Position numbers and translations under genes: made by a program
Origin: Candidatus Sysuiplasma jiujiangense
Lineage (GTDB): Archaea; Thermoplasmatota; Thermoplasmata; Sysuiplasmatales; Sysuiplasmataceae
NCBI GenBank assembly: GCA_019721075.1
Contig: JAHEAD010000001.1
Span: 268,449-332,448, forward strand
Length of the DNA stretch: 64,000 nt
Direction: 5' to 3'
Shown here: piece by piece, positions 49,435 to 59,869 of the stretch
Layout: each line of letters starts with the position of its first letter
Position numbering within the stretch: position 1 is the stretch's first letter
The notes under the pieces: generated by a model
What the model saw: only the letters and a program-made list of their open reading frames with translations
Database searches by the model: none
What the model was told of the DNA's origin: nothing

Positions 49435-50724
49435 ATGTCAGGTCCAACGTCTTCCCAATCTGATATTGCAATAGGAATGAGAGTTTATCTCACCCATTCT
49501 GAAGGCATTGGAGGCGCAATAAAGAACGAAGCTGATGATTTCATCGTTGATGAAATACCTATACTTCCTCAGCAGAAGGAAGGTGGACGCTACTCGATAT
49601 GCAAGGTCACCGTCAGGAACTGGGAAACAAACAGACTTATTAGGGAAATTTCCCGGAGGCTGCATATCAGCAGGAAGAGGATCGGTTTTGCCGGAACCAA
49701 AGACAAGAAAGGAATTACTTCACAGTTCATGAGCTTCGAGGATGTTGATGAGAATGCTCTTCGTTCCCTGGATATCTCCGATGTCGACATACAGTTCATC
49801 CAGAGATCAGGCAGAAAACTCAATATCGGCGATCTCTGGGGGAACAGATTTTCTATCAGAATCAGAGACTGCGATTATTCGGGTGCTTCTCTCATTGACC
49901 GCGCAGAAGCAGTGGTTTCAGAACTTCGGGCCAACGGCGGCTTCGCGAATTTTTTTGGTGTCCAGCGTTTCGGAAGCATAAGGCCAAACACGCATATTGT
50001 TGGTTATCGGATAGCGAAGAGGGATTTCAAAGGGGCAGTTCATGCGTATGCGGGCAATCCTTCAGGAAATGAGAGTGAAGCTGTAAGACATGCAAGAACC
50101 TTGTTTGACGAAGGAGGGAATCCGGCAGACATACTACATTCGATGCCTGATGTAATGGTTTTCGAGAAAATGCTGATCGGGCATCTGTCTACACATCCAG
50201 ACGATTACATTGGAGCGTTAAGGCTTTTACCGTCGAACCTGCTCATGATGTTTATACACGCACTTCAGGCAAAACTCTTCAACGATATCATCAGCATGCG
50301 AATTGAACAGCATCTGCCATTGAACTCAGCTATTGAAGGTGACATTGTTCTTCCGGCAGACGCCAGACATCTTCCTGACAGGGACAGACTGATAACCGTT
50401 AATCCTACAAATATATCGGCTGTCAATAATCAGATTTCCATTGGAAACGGTTTTGTGTCCGGCCTCCTTTTCGGGTACAAGTCTGTTTTCGCAACCGGGC
50501 CGCATGGTATTATTGAAAGGGAAGTCGTACGCATAAATGGTCTGAATGAGGAAGATTTTATTGTCCCCGAAATATCTGAATGCACTTCCTCCGGCAGCAG
50601 ACGAGAAATACTTTCTCCGCTGACTCATGTGGAGATATCCGCTGATGGAAACAGTCTTTTGCTAAAGTTCGATCTTGTGCGCGGCAGCTATGCCACATCT
50701 CTCCTCAGGGAAATTATGAAATAA
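49435..50724 (+). CDS. truD: tRNA pseudouridine(13) synthase TruD
   Basis: Converts uridine 13 of tRNA to pseudouridine. The 429-residue product has DFIVDEIP at the N-terminus, the catalytic motif FAGTKDKKG with Asp near residue 90, GNRFSIRIRD, FFGVQRFGS with PNTHIVG, and the C-terminal RGSYATSLLREI. The length includes the archaeal/eukaryotic TRUD insertion. All key residues are present. Confidence 0.93.
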   Translation: MSGPTSSQSDIAIGMRVYLTHSEGIGGAIKNEADDFIVDEIPILPQQKEGGRYSICKVTVRNWETNRLIREISRRLHISRKRIGFAGTKDKKGITSQFMSFEDVDENALRSLDISDVDIQFIQRSGRKLNIGDLWGNRFSIRIRDCDYSGASLIDRAEAVVSELRANGGFANFFGVQRFGSIRPNTHIVGYRIAKRDFKGAVHAYAGNPSGNESEAVRHARTLFDEGGNPADILHSMPDVMVFEKMLIGHLSTHPDDYIGALRLLPSNLLMMFIHALQAKLFNDIISMRIEQHLPLNSAIEGDIVLPADARHLPDRDRLITVNPTNISAVNNQISIGNGFVSGLLFGYKSVFATGPHGIIEREVVRINGLNEEDFIVPEISECTSSGSRREILSPLTHVEISADGNSLLLKFDLVRGSYATSLLREIMK

Positions 50725-50731
50725 TACACTC

Positions 50732-53700
50732 TCAAAGCCCGCCGCCTGCACTTCCTTCCTCCTCGTTCATCAATATTATGCCGCAGTTAGGACAGCTCCC
50801 TCCTGTTGCGGTAAGGCATTCGTCACATATGTTTGTCTGGCACGCTCCACATTCACCTATTGCATCCTTTCCATGATAGAGGCATTTTTCATCCTCCTGC
50901 TGAATTTCAACACGTTCTTCAGGCATACTTTCTTTTTTGCCATAATACTGTTCCATGAGCTCCTGTCTTGACTCGTAGTCGTTATAGATGCTGCTTTCCT
51001 GTGCCATAACCGGGGGAGAGACTACAACATAGTCAGAACGGTAACCGCTTTTTCCCATGGCAGCAAGACTTCCCATTATGAGTCTACCGGTGTAAATGCC
51101 AACATTCAGATTCCTGACAATCCCTATTGTATTCCTATCCTCGGGTCTCAGTTTTGTTGCCTTCTTCATAAGTTTTTCGAACCTGCTATCTTCAACACCT
51201 TCGATTATGTTCATCTGCTGCACTTTTCTTATGTATTCCAGTGACTGCTTGCACTCGTCGAGAGAATAAGATGTGAAGTTTGCAACTATGTCGCATAGTC
51301 TCAGACCGAGTGAAGCCGTCTTTTCATTTTTGAAGCATTTGAGCATTACTTCAGCTGACCTGTTTTCTATCGCCTCCCAGCCAGGATCACCTGCCGAAGG
51401 CACGGTAAGTGTTGTCGGCTCCTGAACAGCCTCGAATGCGTCATCTATTTCATCTATTGGTATTTTGCAAACTGAAAAAGCTTCCTCCCTTGTCGGTATC
51501 CTGTTCATTTCATATTCCAGCTTCAGGAGGGACTTTGCATTTTCCTCCGACTTCCGCTTCCTTTCCTTCAATACGCACAATTCGAGTTTCTCCTTTGCGT
51601 CTTCGTTACCTGGTTCGAGTTCCAGTGCCTTTGTAAGGAGTTCTTTTGCTTTACTGTAAAGGAAATCGTCGATATTCAGCGTTGCAAGCTCCAGGAGTGC
51701 CGATGGGAATTCTGGCTCAATACGTAAAGCTTCCTCAAGTGCCTTTCTTCCTTCAGAAACGAGCCCCTGTCTGCTAAGCGAGAGACCCAGATAACACCAG
51801 GCCTCTGCGTTCTCATGTTCCTTTCTTGTTAATTCATTTAACGTCATTGCTGCCGAAGAATATTTTCCGGTGCTGTACTCGCATATGCCCTTACCGAGAA
51901 GTATGTCGGTTCTCCCCGGTTCCATCTTCATTGCCTTTCCATACGAGTCAAGTGCTTCCTGGAACTTTTCAATATGCATCAGACAGTCTCCTCTGAACCT
52001 GTATATGTTGCCCGTGCATATTCCGGCTGCAAGAGCTCCGTTGAACACTTCAAGCGCGCTCGAAAAATTGCCTTCAACCATGAGAAGTTCGCCCTTCAGC
52101 TCAAGTGCAATGGAATCTTTCGGGTTGAGGGTGAGTGCCACATCAACAGAACGCTCAGCTTCAATGTACTGCTGAGTCGCCATAAGTATTCTGCTTCTGA
52201 GCGTCATGTGGCTGCTGGAGCCGGGATCCGACTGCATTGCCCTGTCAGCGTATTCAAGTGCATCAGAGTATCTCTTCATAGAAAGGTAGGCCTCTGCAAC
52301 TCTGCCCGACAGCAATGGATTGTTTCCGTCAGTCTTCAATAACTCTAGAAGCAATGCGACTTCATCCGCAAATTTTCCCCGTTTGTGCAAGATACCCGCT
52401 TTTCGTAGAACAGCGGTTGTATCCGCTCCAAACTCGTCGATCGCCGAATCGTATATCGACAATGCGACATCATATTTTCCTTCACTTTCAAGAATGCTTC
52501 CCTTTTCCAGTAGAAGATCCCTGTCCCGGCCATGCTTCTCAATAATCATGTCGATAGTTTTGACTGCTGATGCGATGTTGTTTGTAGCGGCATATGCTGT
52601 CTTCAATGCGCTGAGAACATGTTGGTCCTTTGACTCACAGGCATTCAGAGACGCTATTGCCTCATCATATCTCTTCAATGCCAGCATCGTGAGACCTCTA
52701 ATTCTCCAGGCGTTGACATTTTTCCTGTCGCTCCTTATGAGATTTTCGGCACTCTCCAAACACTTCTGGAACAGTTTTGCCTCATAGTAAAATGTCAGGC
52801 ACTCCTCCTGCGCCCTGATTGAAGCTGCGAACATCTTTTCAATGGCACCAAATTCAGATATGGCTTCTTCCGTCCTGCCCATTGAATTAAGGAGTTTTGC
52901 CCTCCTCACGTAAACGAGCGGATCAACCGAACCGCACTTTATTGCTGCGCTGTAATGTTCCAACGCTTCTTCGCTTCTGTTCAATGAAATGAGTGCATCA
53001 GCGACCATTGCCTCGGCAAACTTCGCAGGGTATCCGAGTTTCATCGCGAGTCGTGCCGCGCTAATGGCTTCATCATACCTTCCTGCTCTGTTCAGCGCAT
53101 CAGACTGCAGATAGAATCCTTCCGGTGTTTCCTTCTTTCTGATGTGTTCTTCCAGAACTTGAAGTGAACCGGCGGAATCTCCCTTTTCTAGCTTTATTTT
53201 AGCTAGCCTGTAAACGAGTCCAGAAGGTATTTTGTCGTTTGCCTTAATCGCATCAGTGAGAAGCCTCTCCTCTTTCTCAGCCATACCATGTCTTGCATAG
53301 AATGAACTCAGCAGTTCGACAGCGTCTATTGTGCTCCCGCTGGCATATAGTTTTTTAAAGCTGCGTTCGCTTTCTCTTGTCCGGCCCAATCTTTCAAGCG
53401 CGGTTGCCTTATTGTTGTAAACAGCCGCTGTCCTCTCGCCGACGGATAACATTGCATTGGCGCTTCTGAGCACCGTAAGATCATCTCTGGCGGCTTTCGC
53501 TATTTCGCATAAAACTTTAAGTGCATCTGCACTGCCAACCCTCAGAACGGTCTCTGAAAACGCCTCCGTCGCCTCTTTCTCTTTTCCTCCTTTTGCCATC
53601 ACTGTGAGTTTCGTAATCAGCGCCTGAGTATTATCTCTGTGCTTCAGGAGAACACTGTCAGCTATCGACGATGCCTCCTCCAGTCTTCCCAGACCAAGAA

Positions 53701-54868
53701 GCACAGCCATTCTTTCCTCTTTCACGTCCTCGGTGCCAGGGAAATTTTCCTTTATGAACCTCAAAGCTTCTTCGAATCTGTTCAATGCTATCAGGGTTTC
53801 GAGTTTTATTTTTTTCAGCGATTTGCCTTCATAACCCATCTGGTTTGCAATTTCAGTTGATTTCAGTGAAAAATCATACATCCCTCTGTCGAAACTGGCA
53901 ACTGCCAGATCTGCGAATATGGCACCCGTTGCAGTTCTGTCCCGTTCGTTCGAATCATCTGGATAAAACCGCAGCAGCTTGTTAGCTTCGTCTCTCCGAC
54001 CGGTGCAGATGCAGGACTGGCAGAAATATCCGATGATATCCCTTTGCGTGATGCGTTTCTTTTCATTCGCCGACGATAATTCGTTATATGCATTTCTGTA
54101 TTTTCCGAGTCTGGTCTGTACGACCCCAAGGGCAATCTGGCAATCATAATCATATTCGATACCCAGCGATGATGCAAGAAATTTTTCTGCCATCGCATTG
54201 TCTCCCGCATCTGCGAGGGCTATTCCTGCCGATTTCAATATTCCTGCAGAGCTACCGCCTTTTCTGAGCAGCAGCTTATAGAGCCTGAATGCTTCCCTTG
54301 CATTCCCTTTTTTCACAAGGGCATCTGCCTTGAGCCTGAATAATTCCCTCTTTTCCTTTTCCGATGAAGGTAGGCTGAGAAGCCTGTCAATGATTTCCAT
54401 ATTGTGCTCTTCTATGGAAAGTGCCTCTCTGTATGATTTCTTCGCTTCCGGAATGTTCCCTTTAACTTCATTTAGTTTACCCATGAGTATGAGGAAAACT
54501 GACCCGGATCCGGACCAGTCCCACGTCTTCAGGAAGTTTGCAGCCTCGCTCGCCTTTCGTTCGGAAAGAAGTGAATCCACAATAATTCTCTTGTCATTTA
54601 ACTTCATTGATCGTTCTGGGATGAGCTTGAGGAATCTCGTTGCGAGATCCGAGTAACCCGAGCCGAAACTTGAGTAGCCCAGAACCCTCGCATACTGGCT
54701 GAACCTGTCCTCATCAATCGACATTCTGCCCCCTGACAACAGGTCAAACAGTTTCCTGAGACGCCGTTTCTTCAGGTGTGAGGTCGCCTCTATTCTCGAC
54801 GACGCAATGGCTCTCTCCAATTCCTTTGCCGATCTCTCGGCCGCCCGGTACATCTGGTCTGAACGCAT
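50732..54868 (-). CDS. Giant tetratricopeptide-repeat protein with C-terminal zinc site (1378 aa)
   Basis: Nearly the whole protein consists of ~34-residue TPR units (for example YDEAIASLNACESKD, LGKYRNAYNELSS, AWCYLGLSLSRQGLVSEGRK). Residues from about 1130 form a different helical part, and the C-terminus has a cysteine cluster: CLYHGKD, GECGACQTNICDECL and CPNCGIILM, resembling a B-box-like or double zinc ribbon. No signal peptide. A scaffold for protein complexes is the general expectation. It converges on truD with a 7-base gap. Confidence 0.85.
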   Translation of the reverse strand: MRSDQMYRAAERSAKELERAIASSRIEATSHLKKRRLRKLFDLLSGGRMSIDEDRFSQYARVLGYSSFGSGYSDLATRFLKLIPERSMKLNDKRIIVDSLLSERKASEAANFLKTWDWSGSGSVFLILMGKLNEVKGNIPEAKKSYREALSIEEHNMEIIDRLLSLPSSEKEKRELFRLKADALVKKGNAREAFRLYKLLLRKGGSSAGILKSAGIALADAGDNAMAEKFLASSLGIEYDYDCQIALGVVQTRLGKYRNAYNELSSANEKKRITQRDIIGYFCQSCICTGRRDEANKLLRFYPDDSNERDRTATGAIFADLAVASFDRGMYDFSLKSTEIANQMGYEGKSLKKIKLETLIALNRFEEALRFIKENFPGTEDVKEERMAVLLGLGRLEEASSIADSVLLKHRDNTQALITKLTVMAKGGKEKEATEAFSETVLRVGSADALKVLCEIAKAARDDLTVLRSANAMLSVGERTAAVYNNKATALERLGRTRESERSFKKLYASGSTIDAVELLSSFYARHGMAEKEERLLTDAIKANDKIPSGLVYRLAKIKLEKGDSAGSLQVLEEHIRKKETPEGFYLQSDALNRAGRYDEAISAARLAMKLGYPAKFAEAMVADALISLNRSEEALEHYSAAIKCGSVDPLVYVRRAKLLNSMGRTEEAISEFGAIEKMFAASIRAQEECLTFYYEAKLFQKCLESAENLIRSDRKNVNAWRIRGLTMLALKRYDEAIASLNACESKDQHVLSALKTAYAATNNIASAVKTIDMIIEKHGRDRDLLLEKGSILESEGKYDVALSIYDSAIDEFGADTTAVLRKAGILHKRGKFADEVALLLELLKTDGNNPLLSGRVAEAYLSMKRYSDALEYADRAMQSDPGSSSHMTLRSRILMATQQYIEAERSVDVALTLNPKDSIALELKGELLMVEGNFSSALEVFNGALAAGICTGNIYRFRGDCLMHIEKFQEALDSYGKAMKMEPGRTDILLGKGICEYSTGKYSSAAMTLNELTRKEHENAEAWCYLGLSLSRQGLVSEGRKALEEALRIEPEFPSALLELATLNIDDFLYSKAKELLTKALELEPGNEDAKEKLELCVLKERKRKSEENAKSLLKLEYEMNRIPTREEAFSVCKIPIDEIDDAFEAVQEPTTLTVPSAGDPGWEAIENRSAEVMLKCFKNEKTASLGLRLCDIVANFTSYSLDECKQSLEYIRKVQQMNIIEGVEDSRFEKLMKKATKLRPEDRNTIGIVRNLNVGIYTGRLIMGSLAAMGKSGYRSDYVVVSPPVMAQESSIYNDYESRQELMEQYYGKKESMPEERVEIQQEDEKCLYHGKDAIGECGACQTNICDECLTATGGSCPNCGIILMNEEEGSAGGGL

Positions 54869-54984
54869 TTTCCCATCCCACTCTCGGATATTGTCTGACA
54901 GTTGTCAGCTCATATGTTATATTAGGTAGTAATAAATTTCTATGCATTACAGGCTGTAACTTCACTTCAAGGCTATTCGAAGAA

Positions 54985-56283
54985 TCATTTGTAGTCTGTT
55001 CTGCTTACTATTCTCCTGTAGAATATTGCCAATGTCCAATCGAGGAGAATGCCCATTTTGTTTCTTATGGTGCTTATGTAGGCAAGGTGCACGAAACGCC
55101 AGCTGAGCCATCCTGGCAGTCCCTTTATAAGCACACCATTGCCGAACACGGATACCCCCTCAAATCTTCCGAGAGACAGCATTACACCTTTGTCTCTGTA
55201 GGTGAAGTTCATTACTGCCGTCTTCTCCGGCTGTTCGATTGTGTAAGCGAGATGGGTTCCGGCAAATTGGCCTTCCTGAACGGCAGCGGATGCAGTGGCA
55301 GGAACTGCTCCACCTTCCATCGTGGAAACATAGGCACAGTCTCCCAGTGCATAAACTTCACGAAACCTTGGCAATCTGAGTTGTTTGTCCACTACAATTC
55401 TCCCATTCTTTTTTTGCACTATAGCATCGTTCAAATCTGAAACTAGGGAATTAGGTCTAATTCCTGCAGTCCATATTGTCGTCTCGGATTGTATTTTGGA
55501 GCCATCAGAGAGCTCAATTTCCCTTCTTCCGACCGATTTCACTTTTTTCCCCAATACTACAGTAATGCCTTTTTCAGTCAGAACGGTCGTGCATAAGCGT
55601 GACACCCTTTCATCCAATTCAGGCATCAATCTCTTTTCTGCCTCTATAAGATAAATTCTTGCGTTATTTTTCAAATTCAGATCGGAATAGTATTTATGCA
55701 GTATCTTCAGATAGTCAGAAAGCGTTCCTGCAAGTTCTACTCCTGAAGATCCCCCGCCTACAACTACAAACGAAAGCAGTCTTCTTCTTTCATCTGCCTC
55801 TGTTTCTGGTGACGAGGCTATTTCGAGACACTTCAGGAGTTGGTTCCTGATGGCTTCTCCATCCTTCAATTTCTTAAGAAAAAAGGCGTTATCCTTTACA
55901 CCCCGAATACCAAAATCATTGGGTTCAGAGCCAGGAGCCAATATAAGAAAATCGTAAGGAATCGTGGTCTTCTCCGTTTCCACCAGCTTATTCTCAATAT
56001 CGACTCTCTTGACTTCCGCTTCGTAGAATTGAGCACCCAGACTTGCCGCGATGCTCCTGACGGGCTGAATAACATGATAAGGATTGGCGAGGCCAGAAGC
56101 TATCTGATATAACAATGGAGTGAAGAGGTGATAGTTTCTGTCGCTCACAATTGTAATGTCTACGGTGTCGACCGAGAGATCGCTTAACTTATCCGAAAGC
56201 GCCTTAGCAGCAGTAATTCCGGCGAATCCGGCTCCAACAACAAGAACTCTAATTTTTTCGCCCTTGTTTTCACTTTTTATCAA
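54985..56283 (-). CDS. ndh: Type II NADH dehydrogenase (NDH-2), FAD-dependent
   Basis: Single-subunit NADH:quinone oxidoreductase or a close relative. The 432-residue product has the FAD Rossmann motif VVGAGFAGITAAKAL at the N-terminus, LILAPGSEPNDFGI, the NAD-binding FVVVGGGSSGVELAG near residue 170, TIWTAGIRPN, and YALGDCAYVS near residue 315. The C-terminal part has hydrophobic/amphipathic helices for membrane contact. The order matches NDH-2 and related sulfide:quinone-type enzymes; absence of the SQR cysteine pair favours NDH-2. Confidence 0.88.
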   Translation of the reverse strand: MIKSENKGEKIRVLVVGAGFAGITAAKALSDKLSDLSVDTVDITIVSDRNYHLFTPLLYQIASGLANPYHVIQPVRSIAASLGAQFYEAEVKRVDIENKLVETEKTTIPYDFLILAPGSEPNDFGIRGVKDNAFFLKKLKDGEAIRNQLLKCLEIASSPETEADERRRLLSFVVVGGGSSGVELAGTLSDYLKILHKYYSDLNLKNNARIYLIEAEKRLMPELDERVSRLCTTVLTEKGITVVLGKKVKSVGRREIELSDGSKIQSETTIWTAGIRPNSLVSDLNDAIVQKKNGRIVVDKQLRLPRFREVYALGDCAYVSTMEGGAVPATASAAVQEGQFAGTHLAYTIEQPEKTAVMNFTYRDKGVMLSLGRFEGVSVFGNGVLIKGLPGWLSWRFVHLAYISTIRNKMGILLDWTLAIFYRRIVSRTDYK

Positions 56284-56307
56284 ACTCTTGCCCCCTTCTT
56301 CGAATTT

Positions 56308-56715
56308 TCAATCATCCGTTACAGGAACATCAGAATTCAAAATTTTCTCAGAAAGGTTCGGATGTTCGACGAAATGCCTGAGTAATTTCATCTTCGTACA
56401 GCACTGCTTTTCTGTTTGTGGTAGCATGGTCAGAGTGGGAGGGTGTAGGTGAATGTCACGCTGAGGATTTGGCCTTAAATTGTGCTCAAATTCAGTCATT
56501 CCGTGTTCATCGTTGTTTACAGTCACACATCCTATCCGATTGTCGTACTTTGCATGTGAACTTAGGAGTCCCCTCAACCTCGTGAAATTTCCGTTACCTG
56601 CAATCATGGCTCTTGCCTTATTCATGAAGCGCGCAGATCGCTCTTTTGCAATGAAATGGAGTTTAGCGGAGAGATGAAGAACTTCTATGGACCTGCCTTC
56701 TTTTCTGCTTGTCAT
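56308..56715 (-). CDS. Doubtful ORF (135 aa)
   Basis: An open frame upstream of ndh with an unremarkable translation (MTSRKEGRSIEVLHLSAKLH onward). It has no recognised motif and no strong ribosome site. It could be a real small gene or a remnant; overlapping plus-strand frames are of similar length. Confidence 0.25.
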   Translation of the reverse strand: MTSRKEGRSIEVLHLSAKLHFIAKERSARFMNKARAMIAGNGNFTRLRGLLSSHAKYDNRIGCVTVNNDEHGMTEFEHNLRPNPQRDIHLHPPTLTMLPQTEKQCCTKMKLLRHFVEHPNLSEKILNSDVPVTDD

Positions 56716-57973
56716 TGCATTGCCGCCCTCTTTTCCTTAACAGGTTTTAAGCAGATTTTCTGCATTCAAACGGCTTAAGATATCCAAGTGAAGAGTGTCA
56801 TCTCTTCCCGCTGTAATGCCTGAGTGCACCGGAAGGCATCATCCCGCTCTCTACGAAGTTCATTGGCCGCGGATAAGATATAGTTGTTATTGAAATGACA
56901 GTACAGAGACACTGTCAGTCCATTGCCCCATTTTTCTTATTGTATCAAGTGTTATTACAGGCAAGGGTACACCCTCATATGAATGTTGTTGATGTGAGCT
57001 AGCGCTTTCCGTTGGACATGCCTGAATGGAATGTGCACATTACGTATTCCAACTACCGTATGGACTTCTGATGTACCTACATCAACATGATGCTGGAAAT
57101 CCCACAGGCTGATGCATCTGCTACATGCACCCTTAATCTAAGTGTATGAACAGTGTCTGAAATCATTTGTATCCACACGTATGCAACGTCAACGTCAACG
57201 TATCATCATGTATCTGGACTGTCTGAGATGAGATCGCCCGTCCAAGGTAGTTCAGCCCGGGAAATTGCATCTTACCATGTTTTTACCATTGAGCACACCC
57301 CATCTTCCCATGGTTTCCAAGGTGGCTATAACCGTATGCGATGCTCTCTCCGGCGATCCACACAGAGATATCCTATTTCTCTGATTCGTCTGTCCAGAGA
57401 CGATTTACAGGCTACTCTACCAAAGGTAGTAGGCCTGCGGTCTGATACGCAGAGGTCTTCCTGCAGTTCAAGGCAGGATTTCATCTGCGACAATAATCGC
57501 TCCGACCACCTTCTTATTGTCTTTCCCGGAAAGAGTGTTTTGTTAAGATCCCTGGCGGTCGATGGACATTGCTTCTTCTGAAAAAAGAGCTTCCTGAGTA
57601 TTGCGCTTTCCTGTTTGGGCGAAATCACATTCCTGTCGTGACCGGCAAACCACATCAGAGTCGATAGATTGCCGAAACAGAAGCACCTAAGACTTGATCA
57701 ACACTTTATTTTGACACTGAAATTGCAGTAATGAATAAACAGTCCGGCATTCACTGGCCCCTTGTTTTAAATCGGCATGAGATATTTTGGTAATAAGCAT
57801 GGAGTCCGTTGTTCACTTTGCTTCCCGGCTTAAAAGTGTGAATCGCAGAAGAGTGCTCAAACCGGACTGCGAGAACATAAAGCAATTTATTCTCGATTAA
57901 CCGAAGCATGTTTTCTGTACGTTCTAAATTCACTTACTATCGATATTTAAACGGTTACCCTTACCTGTAAGTT
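56716..57973. other. 1.25-kb stretch, probably non-coding or decayed
   Basis: Only short competing frames occur. One minus-strand frame (57326-57655) contains CPSTARDLNKTLFPGKTIRRW, which looks like a DNA-binding helix of a regulator or transposase, but it is truncated on both sides. No RNA gene recognised. Confidence 0.4.
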
Positions 57974-57996
57974 CTAATCTATTTATTTGAGATTAG
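57974..57996. promoter_or_regulatory. Inverted repeat before the cupredoxin gene
   Basis: CTAATCT (57974-57980) and AGATTAG (57990-57996) form a perfect 7-bp inverted repeat with an AT-rich 9-base spacer containing TTTATTT. It lies 15 bases upstream of the ATG, overlapping the expected core promoter, so it may be an operator. Confidence 0.45.
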
Positions 57997-58011
57997 TGAA
58001 AACCATAAATC

Positions 58012-58680
58012 ATGTCCGAAGTAAAAAGTAAACAAATAACTATTGCTATAATTTCCTCAATCCTGTTTGCTTCAGGTATTTTCGGAGGTTTTCTCATTGC
58101 AAACGGACCACTTTCAGGGATCAGGGCAGCATCACCCCAAGCATCCGGCGCCTATCAGCTCGATCTCGTGATAACCACCAACAATTGGTATAATAATTCG
58201 ATTGGTTATCAGCCATCTTACTTTGTTGTTCAAAATGGTAAACTGGTTTCTGCCGCAAACATATCCCTTCCAGGCAACGTGCCTATCCAAGTCACCATAG
58301 TGGATTATGATAATGGAAGTGCGATTGTCCCTTCCGAATTCGGCAACGTCACTGGCGTGTCCGGCAATAGTGTATTCCTAATAAATAATACAAATGTCAA
58401 TTCAACCAACAGCCAAAATGGGCATCTCATGGTAAATGGTGGTTACTCTGCAAGCCATTTTGTTCCCGACAGTATTGCCCACACTTTTACTATCTTCAGG
58501 AATGGCAAAGTGGTCGTAAACATACCTGTGATGCCTTCCTCTACTGAATATGCGACATTCACCCTGTCTCCGGGTTCTTATGAATGGCACTGCGAAGCGC
58601 TCTGTGGAAGCGGTCCATATGGTGCAGCCGGTGCAATGCTTACGCCTGGATGGATGGATGGAACGATTTCAGTCAGCTGA
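58012..58680 (+). CDS. Membrane-anchored cupredoxin, cytochrome oxidase subunit II-like
   Basis: One N-terminal hydrophobic helix (QITIAIISSILFASGIFGGF) anchors a ~190-residue extracellular domain. The copper region is visible as SIAHTFTI and, near residue 195, WHCEALCGSG followed by a distant AGAM and PGWM. The C-x-E-x-x-C-like element resembles the CuA site, but the usual H-x-x-M directly after CG is replaced by a GPYGAAGAM loop. It probably carries electrons in the respiratory chain, either as a blue copper protein or a divergent oxidase subunit. Confidence 0.7.
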   Translation: MSEVKSKQITIAIISSILFASGIFGGFLIANGPLSGIRAASPQASGAYQLDLVITTNNWYNNSIGYQPSYFVVQNGKLVSAANISLPGNVPIQVTIVDYDNGSAIVPSEFGNVTGVSGNSVFLINNTNVNSTNSQNGHLMVNGGYSASHFVPDSIAHTFTIFRNGKVVVNIPVMPSSTEYATFTLSPGSYEWHCEALCGSGPYGAAGAMLTPGWMDGTISVS

Positions 58681-58879
58681 TTAAAACAGTATCAGCCATA
58701 TTTAGGTACTAAACGTCTTCATTTTTATTCTATCACTCTGAACGAATTAAATTTAATATTTTCATCATCCCGATATGTTATGAGTAATGGAAGCCAGCTA
58801 TTCAATTATGGAAAACACAATTGTTAATATCTGGTTCAGTTTTCACATGTGTGACAATAATATTCCAGTGTGAATTAAT

Positions 58880-59869
58880 TTGATTTCAATATTCGTAATT
58901 CTGCGCAAAAGGTTCAAAAGTCTCTTTAACAGAAGGAGAGCACTTGCAATCATTCTTTTTAGCCTGTGTGTGATTATATTCGGCACTGTGGCATTCTATC
59001 TTGCTGAACCTGTTCTGCCGTCCGGCCAGAAGAATACGTTGTTCCTGTCATTTTACTGGGTGATGGAAACCATAACGACTGTGGGCTACGGGGACATTTA
59101 TCCGGACAGCGTATCTGCCAAAATTGTATTCTTTGCTGTAATAATTCTTGGTATTGGTGCATTTGCAATGCTTGCAACCGAGGCTTCAGCATACATTATA
59201 GACGCAAAATTTTTAGAGTTCAGGGGATTACATCGTACCGCTTTGAAAAAACATGTTATCGTCGTCGGCTATAATGACTCGACTCAGGAGTTGATCAATC
59301 AGCTTTCCAGTCATAGCATTGATGCCCTTGTTATAGAATCGGGTTCAGATGCCTCCGCCATAAAATCGAGGGGAATTAATGTCATCGCCGGCGATCCTTT
59401 GTTGAGCGAAACTCTCGAAAGGGCGGGTATAGCGGATGCATACGCACTTGTCATTTCGGAAAAGCAGGATGAGCTTGCGGTCATGGTTGCTTTGAAGGCA
59501 AGAGAGATAAATCCGTCTGTAAAGGTCGTTTCCACATGTGCCAAATTCGAAGATTATGATATAATGAATGATGCGAAGATTGACACCGTAATACCGATAT
59601 CCAGGATGCACGGCGGTATGCTTGCAAATGCCGTGACAGATTCAAATGGTATGTCCTTTCTCCTGGATATAATTACTGAGGAGAATGGCATTGCTCTGGA
59701 CGAATTTGACATAACGGAGGAAACAGTGCTTTCCTCACTCCCCTTGAAACCAAATGAAAAACCGATCGCTATATGGCGCGACGGCAAGGCTACCACGATA
59801 TTTGAGCCAGCGACTAAATTGAAAAAGGGAGACTCTGTCATAATTCTCAGTGCGCTTCCATCAAAATAG
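58880..59869 (+). CDS. Potassium channel with RCK (TrkA-N/TrkA-C) domains
   Basis: The 329-residue product has two membrane helices flanking a pore loop with the selectivity filter TVGYGD (residues 67-72). A cytoplasmic RCK domain starts at KHVIVVGYNDSTQELINQL and shows the Rossmann-type acidic end of strand two (LVIESGSDA), followed by a TrkA-C-like region (IAIWRDGKATTIFEP, KKGDSVIIL). It is an MthK-type ligand-gated K+ channel, with TTG as start codon. Confidence 0.9.
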   Translation: MISIFVILRKRFKSLFNRRRALAIILFSLCVIIFGTVAFYLAEPVLPSGQKNTLFLSFYWVMETITTVGYGDIYPDSVSAKIVFFAVIILGIGAFAMLATEASAYIIDAKFLEFRGLHRTALKKHVIVVGYNDSTQELINQLSSHSIDALVIESGSDASAIKSRGINVIAGDPLLSETLERAGIADAYALVISEKQDELAVMVALKAREINPSVKVVSTCAKFEDYDIMNDAKIDTVIPISRMHGGMLANAVTDSNGMSFLLDIITEENGIALDEFDITEETVLSSLPLKPNEKPIAIWRDGKATTIFEPATKLKKGDSVIILSALPSK

